From NCBI GenBank assembly GCA_963582345.1, contig CAUZSN010000134.1:1-6944 (forward strand): DNA of 6,944 nt, written 5' to 3'. This document shows positions 1-5,938 of the stretch, in pieces. Every line of letters starts with the position of its first letter. The first letter of the stretch is position 1. A program made the translations under genes and the position numbers. Under the pieces are notes generated by a model. The model saw only the letters and a list, made by a program, of their open reading frames with translations, was not told where the DNA came from and searched no databases. Source of the DNA: CAUZSN01 sp963582345. Lineage in GTDB: Bacteria; Planctomycetota; Planctomycetia; Planctomycetales; Planctomycetaceae.

Positions 1-51
1 ACCCTGTCGTATTCGGCCGCCGACGTGGCGGCCGTATTGACAGGGAAATAA
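1..51 (+). CDS. Possible 3' end of an upstream gene
   Basis: The first reading frame is open from the left edge to a TAA at 49-51 and reads TLSYSAADVAAVLTGK. The composition is protein-like (GCC, GTG and GCG codons), so it may be the last 16 residues of a gene that begins outside the window. The same bases form a strong hairpin, so the frame may be open by chance. The product cannot be identified. Confidence 0.2.
   Translation, partial: TLSYSAADVAAVLTGK
2..45. repeat. Bipartite inverted repeat (hairpin)
   Basis: CCCTGTC (2-8) pairs with GACAGGG (39-45), and CGGCCGCC (14-21) pairs with GGCGGCCG (27-34) around the loop GACGT. The two stems are separated by a small internal loop. No T-tract follows, so it is not a canonical intrinsic terminator. 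It could be a REP-like element, a structured 3' end of the upstream gene, or the end of a mobile element. Confidence 0.5.
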
Positions 52-55
52 CCAT

Positions 56-77
56 GTGAGTGTCTCCTTTCACTCAC
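56..77. repeat. Second hairpin, 7-bp perfect stem
   Basis: GTGAGTG (56-62) and CACTCAC (71-77) are exact inverse complements around the 8-nt loop TCTCCTTT. It lies 10 bp after the larger hairpin and about 40 bp before recognisable DUF1501 coding sequence begins, so the two hairpins occupy the place where the missing 5' part of that gene should be. Confidence 0.4.
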
Positions 78-115
78 TCTGGTACGCAAATTGCCCGCCA
101 TTCATTTAGTAATTT

Positions 116-751
116 ATGATTTTGAAACTGCCTCTAATCACCTCGCCCGAAGCACGCTCCGCGTTGGATCTCTCGAAAGAGCCGGAGCAAATGCGCCGTC
201 GCTACGGCAAGACGCTCTACGGACAACACCTGCTGCTGGCCCGGCGACTCGTCGAAGCGGGGGTCAAGCTGGTTACGGTCTATTGGAATCTGATGGTGCC
301 GCGCTTGCCAATCAACAATCAACCTCTCTGGGACACGCACGTCAAGAATTTCATGTATTAAAAGATTTGCTGCTTCCCTCTGTGGACGGCCCTGTGACGA
401 CGCTGTTGGACGACTTGCAGAAAAGCGGGCTGCTGGACGAAACGTTGGTTGTATGGATGGGTGAGTTCGGCCATTCGCCCGGCATCAATGCCAAAGGGGG
501 CCGCGATCATTGGGGACACGCCGGATCGGCGGTCTTAGCGGGAGGCGGGATACAAGGCGGCCTGGTCTACGGCTCGACCGACGAAAAAGCCACCTACCCG
601 ATGAACGATCCAGTCATGCCAGGCGACATGTCCGCCACGATCTTCCACGCCCTCGGAATTCCTCAAAGAAGCATCATCTACGACCGGGTCAACCGTCCCC
701 ATTCAGATTGCCGACGGATCACCACTGAAGAAGATCTTTGGCGAAATGTAG
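116..751 (+). pseudogene. DUF1501 family protein, 5'-truncated and frameshifted
   Basis: DUF1501 proteins are planctomycete/verrucomicrobial proteins related to the alkaline phosphatase/sulfatase fold, usually about 430-480 residues and often exported. Only the C-terminal half remains. Recognisable stretches are SALDLSKEPEQMRRRYGKT, LLARRLVEAGVKLVTVYWN, LWDTHVKNF, LLDETLVVWMGEFGHSP, GRDHWGHAGSAVLAGGGI and MSATIFHALGI. They lie in alternating frames: frame 2 to about 291, frame 1 for 292-315, frame 2 for 323-358, frame 1 for about 359-699, and frame 2 for 695-751. The last segment gives the family-like ending IADGSPLKKIFGEM and a TAG at 749-751. Stops at 107-112 (TAG TAA) directly precede the homologous part, so no N-terminus or export signal is present. 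The 1011-nt open frame at 91-1101 is a chimera of this remnant and the antisense of the next gene. The family call is strong; the exact 5' limit is not. Confidence 0.85.
309..322 (+). repeat. 7-bp tandem duplication inside the DUF1501 remnant
   Basis: CAATCAA occurs twice back to back (309-315 and 316-322). Removing one copy joins DGAALANQ (frame 1) directly to PLWDTHVKNF (frame 2), which reads like the normal family sequence. The duplication is therefore a probable inactivating slippage event. Confidence 0.7.
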
Positions 752-771
752 TTTGTGAACAACAATGTTCT

Positions 772-788
772 ACGGGCATCTTGCCCGT
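772..788. repeat. Hairpin of the planctomycete 'TGILPV' dispersed-repeat type
   Basis: ACGGGC (772-777) pairs with GCCCGT (783-788) around the loop ATCTT. In one frame the bases read STGILPV and on the other strand TGKMPV, which I recognise as a recurrent translated repeat in planctomycete genomes (from memory, not searched). It lies in the 168-bp gap between convergent genes (DUF1501 remnant ending at 751, M81 peptidase ending at 920), so it may also end transcription from either side, although there is no T-tract. Confidence 0.5.
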
Positions 789-796
789 GTTTGGTT

Positions 797-822
797 CGCG
801 GCACCCGGTGGGGTTCGCCGCG
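797..822. repeat. Long GC-rich hairpin between convergent genes
   Basis: CGCGGC (797-802) plus ACCC (803-806) pair with GGGT (811-814) and GCCGCG (817-822). This gives ten base pairs with a 2-nt bulge (TC) and the loop GGTG. It sits 8 bp after the preceding hairpin, so the two form a tandem pair. It may be a bidirectional terminator or the second half of a dispersed REP-like element. Confidence 0.5.
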
Positions 823-919
823 TCAAACGTTGAGATTCTGATGCGCCCTGGCTGTGTCGTCAAAGGTATGGAAATTCCAACACGATTCAGCTACGTGGCG
901 CGGTCGCCTCTTTTTACAG

Positions 920-2392
920 CTATTGCCAATCCACCAGAGCATCGAGCGGATAAATCGGACGTGGAATCCGTTTCCACTCGAAGGCAGTCAGATCGGATTG
1001 CGTCATTCCGGGCGAGTCGACTCGGATCAGACCTTTACACCAACGCCGGAAAAACTGGAAGTTGCTGGCCGTTTTCACGACGACGATTCTTGCATGACTG
1101 ATGTCCAGGCCGAGGTGGGTATAGAGCACCGGATGATTGATCGCAAAGCTACGGTGATCGAGCACGACAATCCGAACCTGTCCAACTTCCAATAACGCGG
1201 TTCGCCTGAGGTCGCAGATGCCGCGGTCGGCGAGGTTCACCGTGATACCGTTCGAGGTCGCAGCGACTCGTGCGATTACATTGACGGGGCGGCTGAAGAT
1301 GTGATCGACCTTTCCGCCTAAGTCGATGGTGATCTCCGCCCCAACGCCGGCCGCCAGTGCTGCTTCCAATGATTCGGGATCGATCACTGGCACAAATGCG
1401 GGGCATGGGACTTTCTGGGCAAGTAGTTCGCGCAAGATAACCGTACTATCGCCCGGAGCTCCACCGTAAACAGAATCTCCCGTGTCCGCCAGAACGATGA
1501 GGCCACTGTCGGCTCGGACGGCCTGCGAGACAGCATCCGACGGCCCGACTCGCTCGCTTTCCCAGAACTGCTCGCGCAACTCCCAAGCCTTGTCAGCCAT
1601 TTCGTCAGCCAATGACTCAGCCAGTTCTTCTTCCTTGTCCGTGTGAACGAGCACCGACCACCCACCTTCGGCAACGTCCAACCAAGGTTGCATCGGATAC
1701 GGCGACACATCGATGACACCTTTTCGTCGTTCCATTTCCCGAGCCAAATCAAACCACTCCTTCATCGGCCCCTGCGAGGTGAGGAATTGGTCTTGCGGCG
1801 TAATCATTGGGATCTTGTGCCACCGTATGGTCGGTCGAATCTCACCACGAATCATACGAAACATGATGTGAGCCGCCTTGCGTCCAGTCGCTGGTGGATC
1901 ATGCGGCTGCGTCTCATGCCCAACCAACACATCGGCACACCGCACCATTCGCTCAGTGATATTGGCATGATGATCCAGCGGACAAACGACCGGAACGTCA
2001 TCACCGACAGTCTCTCGAACCGCCTCCAAGACGAACCCTTCCACGTCATCGACCTTCTGGGACGCAGCAGCTCCGTGCAGCGACAAAAAGATCGCATCCA
2101 GCGGCAACGCTTCTTTCAACCTTGCAACGAGCCGACCTGTCAGAAACTCGATCGTTTCCCTTGTAATCGTCCCACCGGCAGATGCCCAGGCCCGCACAAT
2201 CGGAAGGAGCACGATCGACTCGCGTTCTTCAGCAACCACATCCAGCAGTCCACCGATAGGCCCAACGCCCCGCATCCGCTCGATGATCTCGTCTCCGAAG
2301 AACAAACCGTAAGTCTCGAAGTCCTTAAGGTCTGCAACCATCGGACTAAAGGAATCTGTTTCCTGTGCGATCTCGGCAACTGCGATTCTCAT
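920..2392 (-). CDS. M81 family (MlrC-type) zinc metallopeptidase
   Basis: This is a complete 490-residue protein with both halves of the family. The N-terminal domain (about 1-290) opens with MRIAVAEIAQETDSFSP and contains LSLHGAA (104-110), PLDHHANIT (138-146) and a QPH motif (162-164). The C-terminal domain holds YGGAPGDST (309-317), VVVKTASNF (437-445) and ends in RPIYPLD (478-484). His106, Asp140, His142 and His164 have the spacing (+34, +36, +58) that I recall for the residues implicated in metal binding and catalysis in Sphingomonas MlrC, and Glu11 fits the early glutamate. MlrC cleaves linearised microcystin; most relatives, including this one, have unknown peptide substrates. No signal peptide is visible, so it is probably cytoplasmic. 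The ATG at 2390-2392 is preceded by GGAGAG. The gene lies 312 bp downstream of the permease and is probably transcribed on its own. Confidence 0.93.
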   Translation of the reverse strand: MRIAVAEIAQETDSFSPMVADLKDFETYGLFFGDEIIERMRGVGPIGGLLDVVAEERESIVLLPIVRAWASAGGTITRETIEFLTGRLVARLKEALPLDAIFLSLHGAAASQKVDDVEGFVLEAVRETVGDDVPVVCPLDHHANITERMVRCADVLVGHETQPHDPPATGRKAAHIMFRMIRGEIRPTIRWHKIPMITPQDQFLTSQGPMKEWFDLAREMERRKGVIDVSPYPMQPWLDVAEGGWSVLVHTDKEEELAESLADEMADKAWELREQFWESERVGPSDAVSQAVRADSGLIVLADTGDSVYGGAPGDSTVILRELLAQKVPCPAFVPVIDPESLEAALAAGVGAEITIDLGGKVDHIFSRPVNVIARVAATSNGITVNLADRGICDLRRTALLEVGQVRIVVLDHRSFAINHPVLYTHLGLDISHARIVVVKTASNFQFFRRWCKGLIRVDSPGMTQSDLTAFEWKRIPRPIYPLDALVDWQ

Positions 2393-2397
2393 GTTGA

Positions 2398-2403
2398 CTC
2401 TCC
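2398..2403 (-). promoter_or_regulatory. Ribosome binding site of the M81 peptidase
   Basis: The minus strand reads GGAGAG followed by TCAAC and ATG, a 5-nt gap. This fixes the start at 2392 and agrees with the conserved MRIAVAEIAQE N-terminus. Confidence 0.7.
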
Positions 2404-2418
2404 AGAGCGTGCAAACAG

Positions 2419-2432
2419 GTAACGTACTTTAC
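2419..2432. promoter_or_regulatory. Near-palindrome upstream of the M81 gene, possible operator
   Basis: GTAACGTACTTTAC is symmetric about GTAC (GTAA/TTAC outer arms) with one mismatched pair. It lies 26 bp upstream of the start codon, where a repressor site could sit. A 14-bp imperfect palindrome can arise by chance, and no second copy was noticed. Confidence 0.2.
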
Positions 2433-2704
2433 ACACAATGGTGATTCCGTCGGAAGGTCGCGAGGAAGGTGAACGATGGTGCTCCGAGAAAAGAGTCGTT
2501 TAACTTGCTGTCCTGCATTCGACGAGTTTCGTGAACAGAATCGGATCGAAACGCCTGTGACCGGCCTCCGATCAGGTTTCAGCGATGATGGAACTGACTC
2601 CCATCCGACTGAGTCCGCGCGAGCGAAAACAATCGTTTGATGACGCGTTTTGACAAGTCGGCACTATTCATTGACATATCGCCATTTGCGGTGGATTCCA
2701 ACGC

Positions 2705-3493
2705 TCAAGTCACGGCACCCAAGTTTCGGCGTCGGAAGAATAATCCCCGTGGCTCGGATTGACGAATTGCCCGAGACGCCAGCCAAGCACTCACGAGTAC
2801 AATTGTGGCCAATGTCCCGTAGACAAGCAGGTAGCTGTGGTCCGTTAGGTCGAGCTGACCGTCAATCTCGTCACCCAGCAAGCTATTGTGGACATGGATC
2901 GGGTCGAAGGACGCATCGATGATTGACGCTATTAAGGTTGAGGTCACGAAGTAAATTGTAATCGCCAACATTGCTCCAACAACTGGCCGGCGAAAAAAGC
3001 AAATGCCAAATACCGCCATCGCGTACAGGGTGGTGTGGAGGAGTGACATGCAGTCGATGTAGGTCCACGAGAGGCCAGTCGTATGACCGATGGGTGTGCC
3101 CAAGCTGACGAAGATCGTGACACCGTCCAGGACAACGAGGACGGCAATCAGTCCAATGAAAAACTTGCACCAAAACCACGCACGGACGGTGATCGATCGT
3201 GATCGCCAGAAAGCGGACAGGTCGGGCTGCAGTTCGGCGGCAAAAACGCCTGACCCGACGACAGTCGCCCACAATGTCGCCACGTTCCAAGTGCTGCTCG
3301 GGAGTTGGCTTGCGAAGCTCTCAACTCCGTCGTATTCCGAGACTTGCAGGGGTGTCCGCAGGAATGCCAGCATGAGTCCAGAGACTGCGAGTGGCAGCGA
3401 CTGACGCAGATTGATCCAGACAAGAGCCGTTGCACGATTCCGCAGCGGGACCGGGATACGTGACCAAACGGCCGGTCTTTCGTAGAAGCTCAC
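2705..3493 (-). CDS. ABC-2-type transporter permease domain, probably a truncated C-terminal half
   Basis: The open frame encodes 262 residues with about six hydrophobic segments (roughly 32-46, 70-86, 107-131, 149-166, 170-194 and 221-242), so it is an inner-membrane protein. The stretch GSGVFAAELQP (80-90), FWRSRSIT (95-102), WFWCKFFIGL (106-115) and VLDG (121-124) resembles the planctomycete ABC-2-type permeases that normally form the latter part of a larger protein. No ATP-binding subunit is adjacent. The GTG at 3493 has no ribosome binding site of its own, and an in-frame TGA lies 6 bases before it. A well-placed AGGA instead serves an ATG at 3506 in another frame (MLTRRELLRKTG). The gene is therefore either a 5'-truncated remnant or one frameshifted within its first codons. 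The transported substrate is unknown. Confidence 0.7.
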   Translation of the reverse strand: MSFYERPAVWSRIPVPLRNRATALVWINLRQSLPLAVSGLMLAFLRTPLQVSEYDGVESFASQLPSSTWNVATLWATVVGSGVFAAELQPDLSAFWRSRSITVRAWFWCKFFIGLIAVLVVLDGVTIFVSLGTPIGHTTGLSWTYIDCMSLLHTTLYAMAVFGICFFRRPVVGAMLAITIYFVTSTLIASIIDASFDPIHVHNSLLGDEIDGQLDLTDHSYLLVYGTLATIVLVSAWLASRAIRQSEPRGLFFRRRNLGAVT

Positions 3494-3513
3494 GGCGTGT
3501 CAACATGGCAATT

Positions 3514-3517
3514 TCCT
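3514..3517 (-). promoter_or_regulatory. Ribosome binding site for an ATG at 3506 in the wrong frame
   Basis: The minus strand reads AGGA, seven bases, then ATG (3504-3506). That ATG opens MLTRRELLRKTG and leaves the permease frame, which is entered only from a GTG 13 bases further on. The site suggests that the original permease start was here and that an indel between about 3450 and 3503 moved the frame. Confidence 0.35.
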
Positions 3518-3615
3518 GAAGGGGTTTTCACTCAAATACGGTTAGTTTCGAAGAGCCATTGCCGAAGACTCAGACCGTTATGGATTGGCAAAGCCTGCGG
3601 TGGATGTGGTCCCGA

Positions 3616-3867
3616 TTATTTTCTCTCGATCGTCAACACGGCATGCAGACCGTCTTCCAGGAAACTAAGTTCGGCGGTCGCACCGGCGAATTCGCGCAGC
3701 GCCTGGTCCAGAGGTCCCTTTGATGAGGGTGTCGATGATTGCAACGGGTTCAGAACCGTTCCATGAGCGGTGCTGATCATCGACTTTCCATCCGGGCTGA
3801 TGATGTATCGACTGCTTTCCGGACAGAAGAAGCGACAGCCGTAAAACGCTTCGGCTCGACGGAGCAC
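3616..3867 (-). CDS. Open segment 5 of the broken exported protein (C-terminus)
   Basis: This segment encodes 83 residues from a GTG at 3867, in the same frame as segment 4; the frame is open right back to the TAG at 3913-3915, adding KFQTNEKPTVDPSTE. It carries the second CP module (CPESSRYIISPDG, then STAHG and LN; residues 15-40). A helix LDQALREFAGATAEL and the ending FLEDGLHAVLTIERK follow, then TAA. No ribosome binding site precedes the GTG. It is most likely the original C-terminus of the large protein, cut off by a nonsense change. Confidence 0.6.
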   Translation of the reverse strand: MLRRAEAFYGCRFFCPESSRYIISPDGKSMISTAHGTVLNPLQSSTPSSKGPLDQALREFAGATAELSFLEDGLHAVLTIERK

Positions 3868-3912
3868 TTCTGTGGACGGATCGACCGTGGGCTTTTCGTT
3901 TGTCTGAAATTT

Positions 3913-5100
3913 CTAGGTGCTAGCAGTATAGGCGCGGGCCACGTTGGACAGCATGCTCAGGTTGTTGAGACCCGCCTCCCGGCTGTTCTCGGACCAGCCG
4001 ATCTGAAAGTGCGGAAAAATCTGTTTCCAATTCCGTGCTCGAATCCGAACCATCGCGTGGGCCTTGGGACTCAACGGTTTCAATGCAGTTTGACGGTTCG
4101 CGGCTTTTTGGCCATCGTGCAACTTCAGTAGATCGTCAATGATGAACGGCTTGCTGGCGATGTACAATCCGTTGTCGATGCGTGCCCAGAAGAACCGCCA
4201 CTTGATTGGTCCAAATCGGATCGAGTACCCTCGGAGTTTTCGGCCCGTTTTGCCCAGCGGCATTTTGTAGAAGTCATGGTCCACCTGGAAGAATCCATCC
4301 TCAGAAGGCTGTTGCACCAGGATAGCTATCAACTTGTCGAATTTTTCCATAAACTCACCAACAATTTTAACATCCTTGATGGGAACCGACACATAGATAG
4401 GAGAGTTGAGCGACGTGACGAAAGAATCGTACAGTAAAACTCCGTTGCCGATGCCATCGGACTGAGTTTCGTTGCCGATGCCATTGGAACTGTTGAAACT
4501 ACCCAACATCATGCCAAGGAAGCCGGTCAAATTGAAATCAAAAATGGGTGTTGCGTCGTAGACGTGCATGGCCATCTGACTGCCAAGCCCGTCGCGCAGA
4601 AAGCGTGAGACTTGGTTCAGAACATCCTTGGAAGACATGCCATATCCCTCCATCAACTCTTCCGTCGTATCGTTTTCGATGCCTTCGAGTTCCTTCAACA
4701 ACATCGGCTTGTTCACTTTGAGAGCCAAGGTAAAGATGTTGCGGTCGGAAACGGGCAGGTTGTCCAGTGGTTCGGTCGGGCCGCCCAGAATCTTGGTCAA
4801 CCTGGTGTAGATCGAATTGTTGATCAGCGGCAGCACAATCGTCTCGAAACGATACCGGTCAGGCGAGACCTGTATACGAATTGCAATAGGATCAAAGAAA
4901 GTCCACCAGTATTGTTCGTAGCGTCGAACAAACTGTTTGTATTCCTCGGCCTCCTCAGGAGTCACCGCCGTAACCGAAACCTCACAGTAAGGAACAAGGT
5001 TCAACGGGTGCCCGTACACGGTTGAGACACCTTGCGATCCATCATGGGAGAGGACGTACTTTCCCTCGCCGGGGCAACTCAGATTTTCATCCTCAAACAC
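3913..5100 (-). CDS. Open segment 4 of the broken exported protein (central and largest part)
   Basis: The largest intact piece is 395 residues counted from a GTG at 5100 that is internal to the original gene. It begins with the first CP module (residues 9-34). Next comes a helical PEEAEEYKQFVRRYEQYWW and the stretch FFDPIAIRIQVSPDRYRFET with IVLPLINNSIY (about 68-98), which resembles an edge-to-core beta region. After that come NLPVSDRNIFTLALKVN (114-130) and a low-complexity glycine/asparagine patch (204-220) caused by a 27-bp repeat. The end holds YSIRFGPIKWRFFWARIDNG (292-311), LYIASKPFIIDDLL and LNNLSMLSNVARAYTAST before TAG 3913-3915. No catalytic motif or transmembrane helix is evident. 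A gene caller would probably report it as a hypothetical protein. Confidence 0.65.
   Translation of the reverse strand: MFEDENLSCPGEGKYVLSHDGSQGVSTVYGHPLNLVPYCEVSVTAVTPEEAEEYKQFVRRYEQYWWTFFDPIAIRIQVSPDRYRFETIVLPLINNSIYTRLTKILGGPTEPLDNLPVSDRNIFTLALKVNKPMLLKELEGIENDTTEELMEGYGMSSKDVLNQVSRFLRDGLGSQMAMHVYDATPIFDFNLTGFLGMMLGSFNSSNGIGNETQSDGIGNGVLLYDSFVTSLNSPIYVSVPIKDVKIVGEFMEKFDKLIAILVQQPSEDGFFQVDHDFYKMPLGKTGRKLRGYSIRFGPIKWRFFWARIDNGLYIASKPFIIDDLLKLHDGQKAANRQTALKPLSPKAHAMVRIRARNWKQIFPHFQIGWSENSREAGLNNLSMLSNVARAYTAST
4443..4489. repeat. 27-bp tandem repeat, imperfect
   Basis: CGTTGCCGATGCCAT occurs at 4443-4457 and again at 4470-4484, a period of 27 bp (nine codons). It gives SNGIGNETQ followed by SDGIGN in the minus-strand protein. 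The unit keeps the reading frame and probably lies in a surface loop. Confidence 0.6.
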
Positions 5101-5317
5101 GCCGAGGGCACACTCTTGCGGCCAGTTCGCGGAGCGACTTTGCTGTCTGCCCGAACTGTGTTCTGAACAGAATTGATGCGTGCCCGACCATCCGCATGTG
5201 ATTGTACGCGAGCATTTGCTGACGTTCGGTGAGCTTCAGTTTCGGCCCAGTCAAATGACGGATGAACGGGGCCGACAGGTAAACGAAGCCGTCTTCTTCT
5301 TGAGACCCACGAGGCAT
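5093..5317 (-). CDS. Open segment 3 of the broken exported protein
   Basis: This is a 74-residue piece in the frame of segments 1 and 2. It contains GFVYLSAPFIRHLTGPKLKL, NHMRMVGHASILFRTQFGQT and SLRELAA. The last seven residues (RVCPRRV) are out-of-frame noise. Skipping one A in GCCGCAAGAG (5116/5117) turns the ending into ELAAECALGVFEDENLSCPG, which joins segment 4 without a break. The pattern of an N-x-x-R-M-x-x-x-A helix, then 'SLREL', then a CP motif recalls the helix-plus-CP-motif layout of some planctomycete pseudopilin-like proteins; that is a resemblance only. Confidence 0.55.
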   Translation of the reverse strand: MPRGSQEEDGFVYLSAPFIRHLTGPKLKLTERQQMLAYNHMRMVGHASILFRTQFGQTAKSLRELAARVCPRRV

Positions 5318-5323
5318 GAGAGT

Positions 5324-5932
5324 TCAGATGTATTTGAATTCATCGTTTTCACCAATCCGATTGACTTTTCGCCCATCCGGCGTCTTGCCTCGAATCGCTT
5401 CAAGCACACGCTGCAAACCCACGAGGGAATTGCTGCGTATGTGCAAGCTGTCTTTCGGATACGCGAAGAAGACGTGTATACGCCGGTCCGGCGCCGTCAC
5501 ATGGACGTACTTCACACCCAGATATTCTCCGTGGGTTCGCTTCGTATTCGAGATCAACTTCTCAAAGCTGTTTAGAAATCCGTCCATTCTGAACTTGAAT
5601 ACTTGAGGCTGCTTGAACCGAAATGGCAGCGTCACGTCACTGCCTTCCCGCACATACAAATCGCTGCCGGTCACGATGACTTCATCTACCACGAGGTTGT
5701 AGAACGGCCGAGTGAGTAGGTCAGTTTTGACCGCCAATTGCGTTTTTAGTCGTTCGTTAACGCGATGATTGCGTTTCTCTCGCTTCGTCTGAATGATCAC
5801 ATGGGCTCCCCAACGATTGTTGAGATCGAGCACATCGAGCAGTTTGTTTAGCGACTTGAACGCCAGAATGTATTGGTCTTCGGGAACGAAAAGCGAGAGC
5901 GGGGAGACTTTCGGTTCACGTCCCGTAAGCAT
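5324..5932 (-). CDS. Open segment 2 of the broken exported protein
   Basis: This segment encodes 202 residues from an ATG at 5932, in the same frame as segment 1 and two codons after the TGA at 5939-5941. It reads LSLFVPEDQYILAFKSLNKL, then LNNRWGAHVI, PFYNLVVDEVIVTGSDLYVR, EGSDVTLPFRFK, KYVHVTAPDRRIHVFFAYP and LVGLQRVLEAIRGKTPDGRK. It stops at TGA 5324-5326 directly after DEFKYI. The frame continues with TLMPRGSQEEDGFVYLS, so the stop looks like a nonsense change of a conserved codon, most simply CGA (Arg) to TGA. The ATG at 5932 has no convincing ribosome binding site, which fits an internal fragment. The fold and function are unknown. Confidence 0.6.
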   Translation of the reverse strand: MLTGREPKVSPLSLFVPEDQYILAFKSLNKLLDVLDLNNRWGAHVIIQTKREKRNHRVNERLKTQLAVKTDLLTRPFYNLVVDEVIVTGSDLYVREGSDVTLPFRFKQPQVFKFRMDGFLNSFEKLISNTKRTHGEYLGVKYVHVTAPDRRIHVFFAYPKDSLHIRSNSLVGLQRVLEAIRGKTPDGRKVNRIGENDEFKYI

Positions 5933-5938
5933 CGATTT

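Larger units (their letters stand above)
2393..2704. other. Non-coding gap between permease and M81 peptidase
   Basis: These 312 bp contain no convincing gene on either strand. Visible items are the peptidase ribosome binding site and a 14-bp near-palindrome at 2419-2432 upstream of it. I could not find a clear -35/-10 pair or an intrinsic terminator after the permease stop. Confidence 0.5.

Noticed and set aside
1..80. attC site or group II intron end
   Set aside because: The hairpins lack the GTTRRRY/RYYYAAC core boxes of attC and the conserved domain V sequence of a group II intron.
91..1101. A 336-codon plus-strand open frame as a real gene
   Set aside because: Only about 359-699 of it matches DUF1501. 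Its start is out of frame with the remnant, and its end is antisense to the well-supported M81 gene.
1643..2422. A 259-codon plus-strand open frame antisense to the M81 gene
   Set aside because: Its composition (many Arg, His, Pro and Ser) is typical of an antisense shadow. The minus strand encodes conserved M81 motifs throughout.
3739..4131. Plus-strand open frame of 130 codons overlapping the C-terminal region of the exported protein
   Set aside because: It is antisense to protein-like sequence on the minus strand, has no ribosome binding site and shows no recognisable motif.
5005..5016. Short palindrome ACGGGTGCCCGT as another copy of the TGILPV hairpin
   Set aside because: It lies inside well-supported coding sequence, has only a 2-nt centre and lacks the flanking bases of the hairpin at 772-788.
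5180..5606. Two overlapping plus-strand open frames of 131 and 96 codons
   Set aside because: Both are shadows of the minus-strand exported protein, whose frame is supported by continuity across the TGA at 5324.
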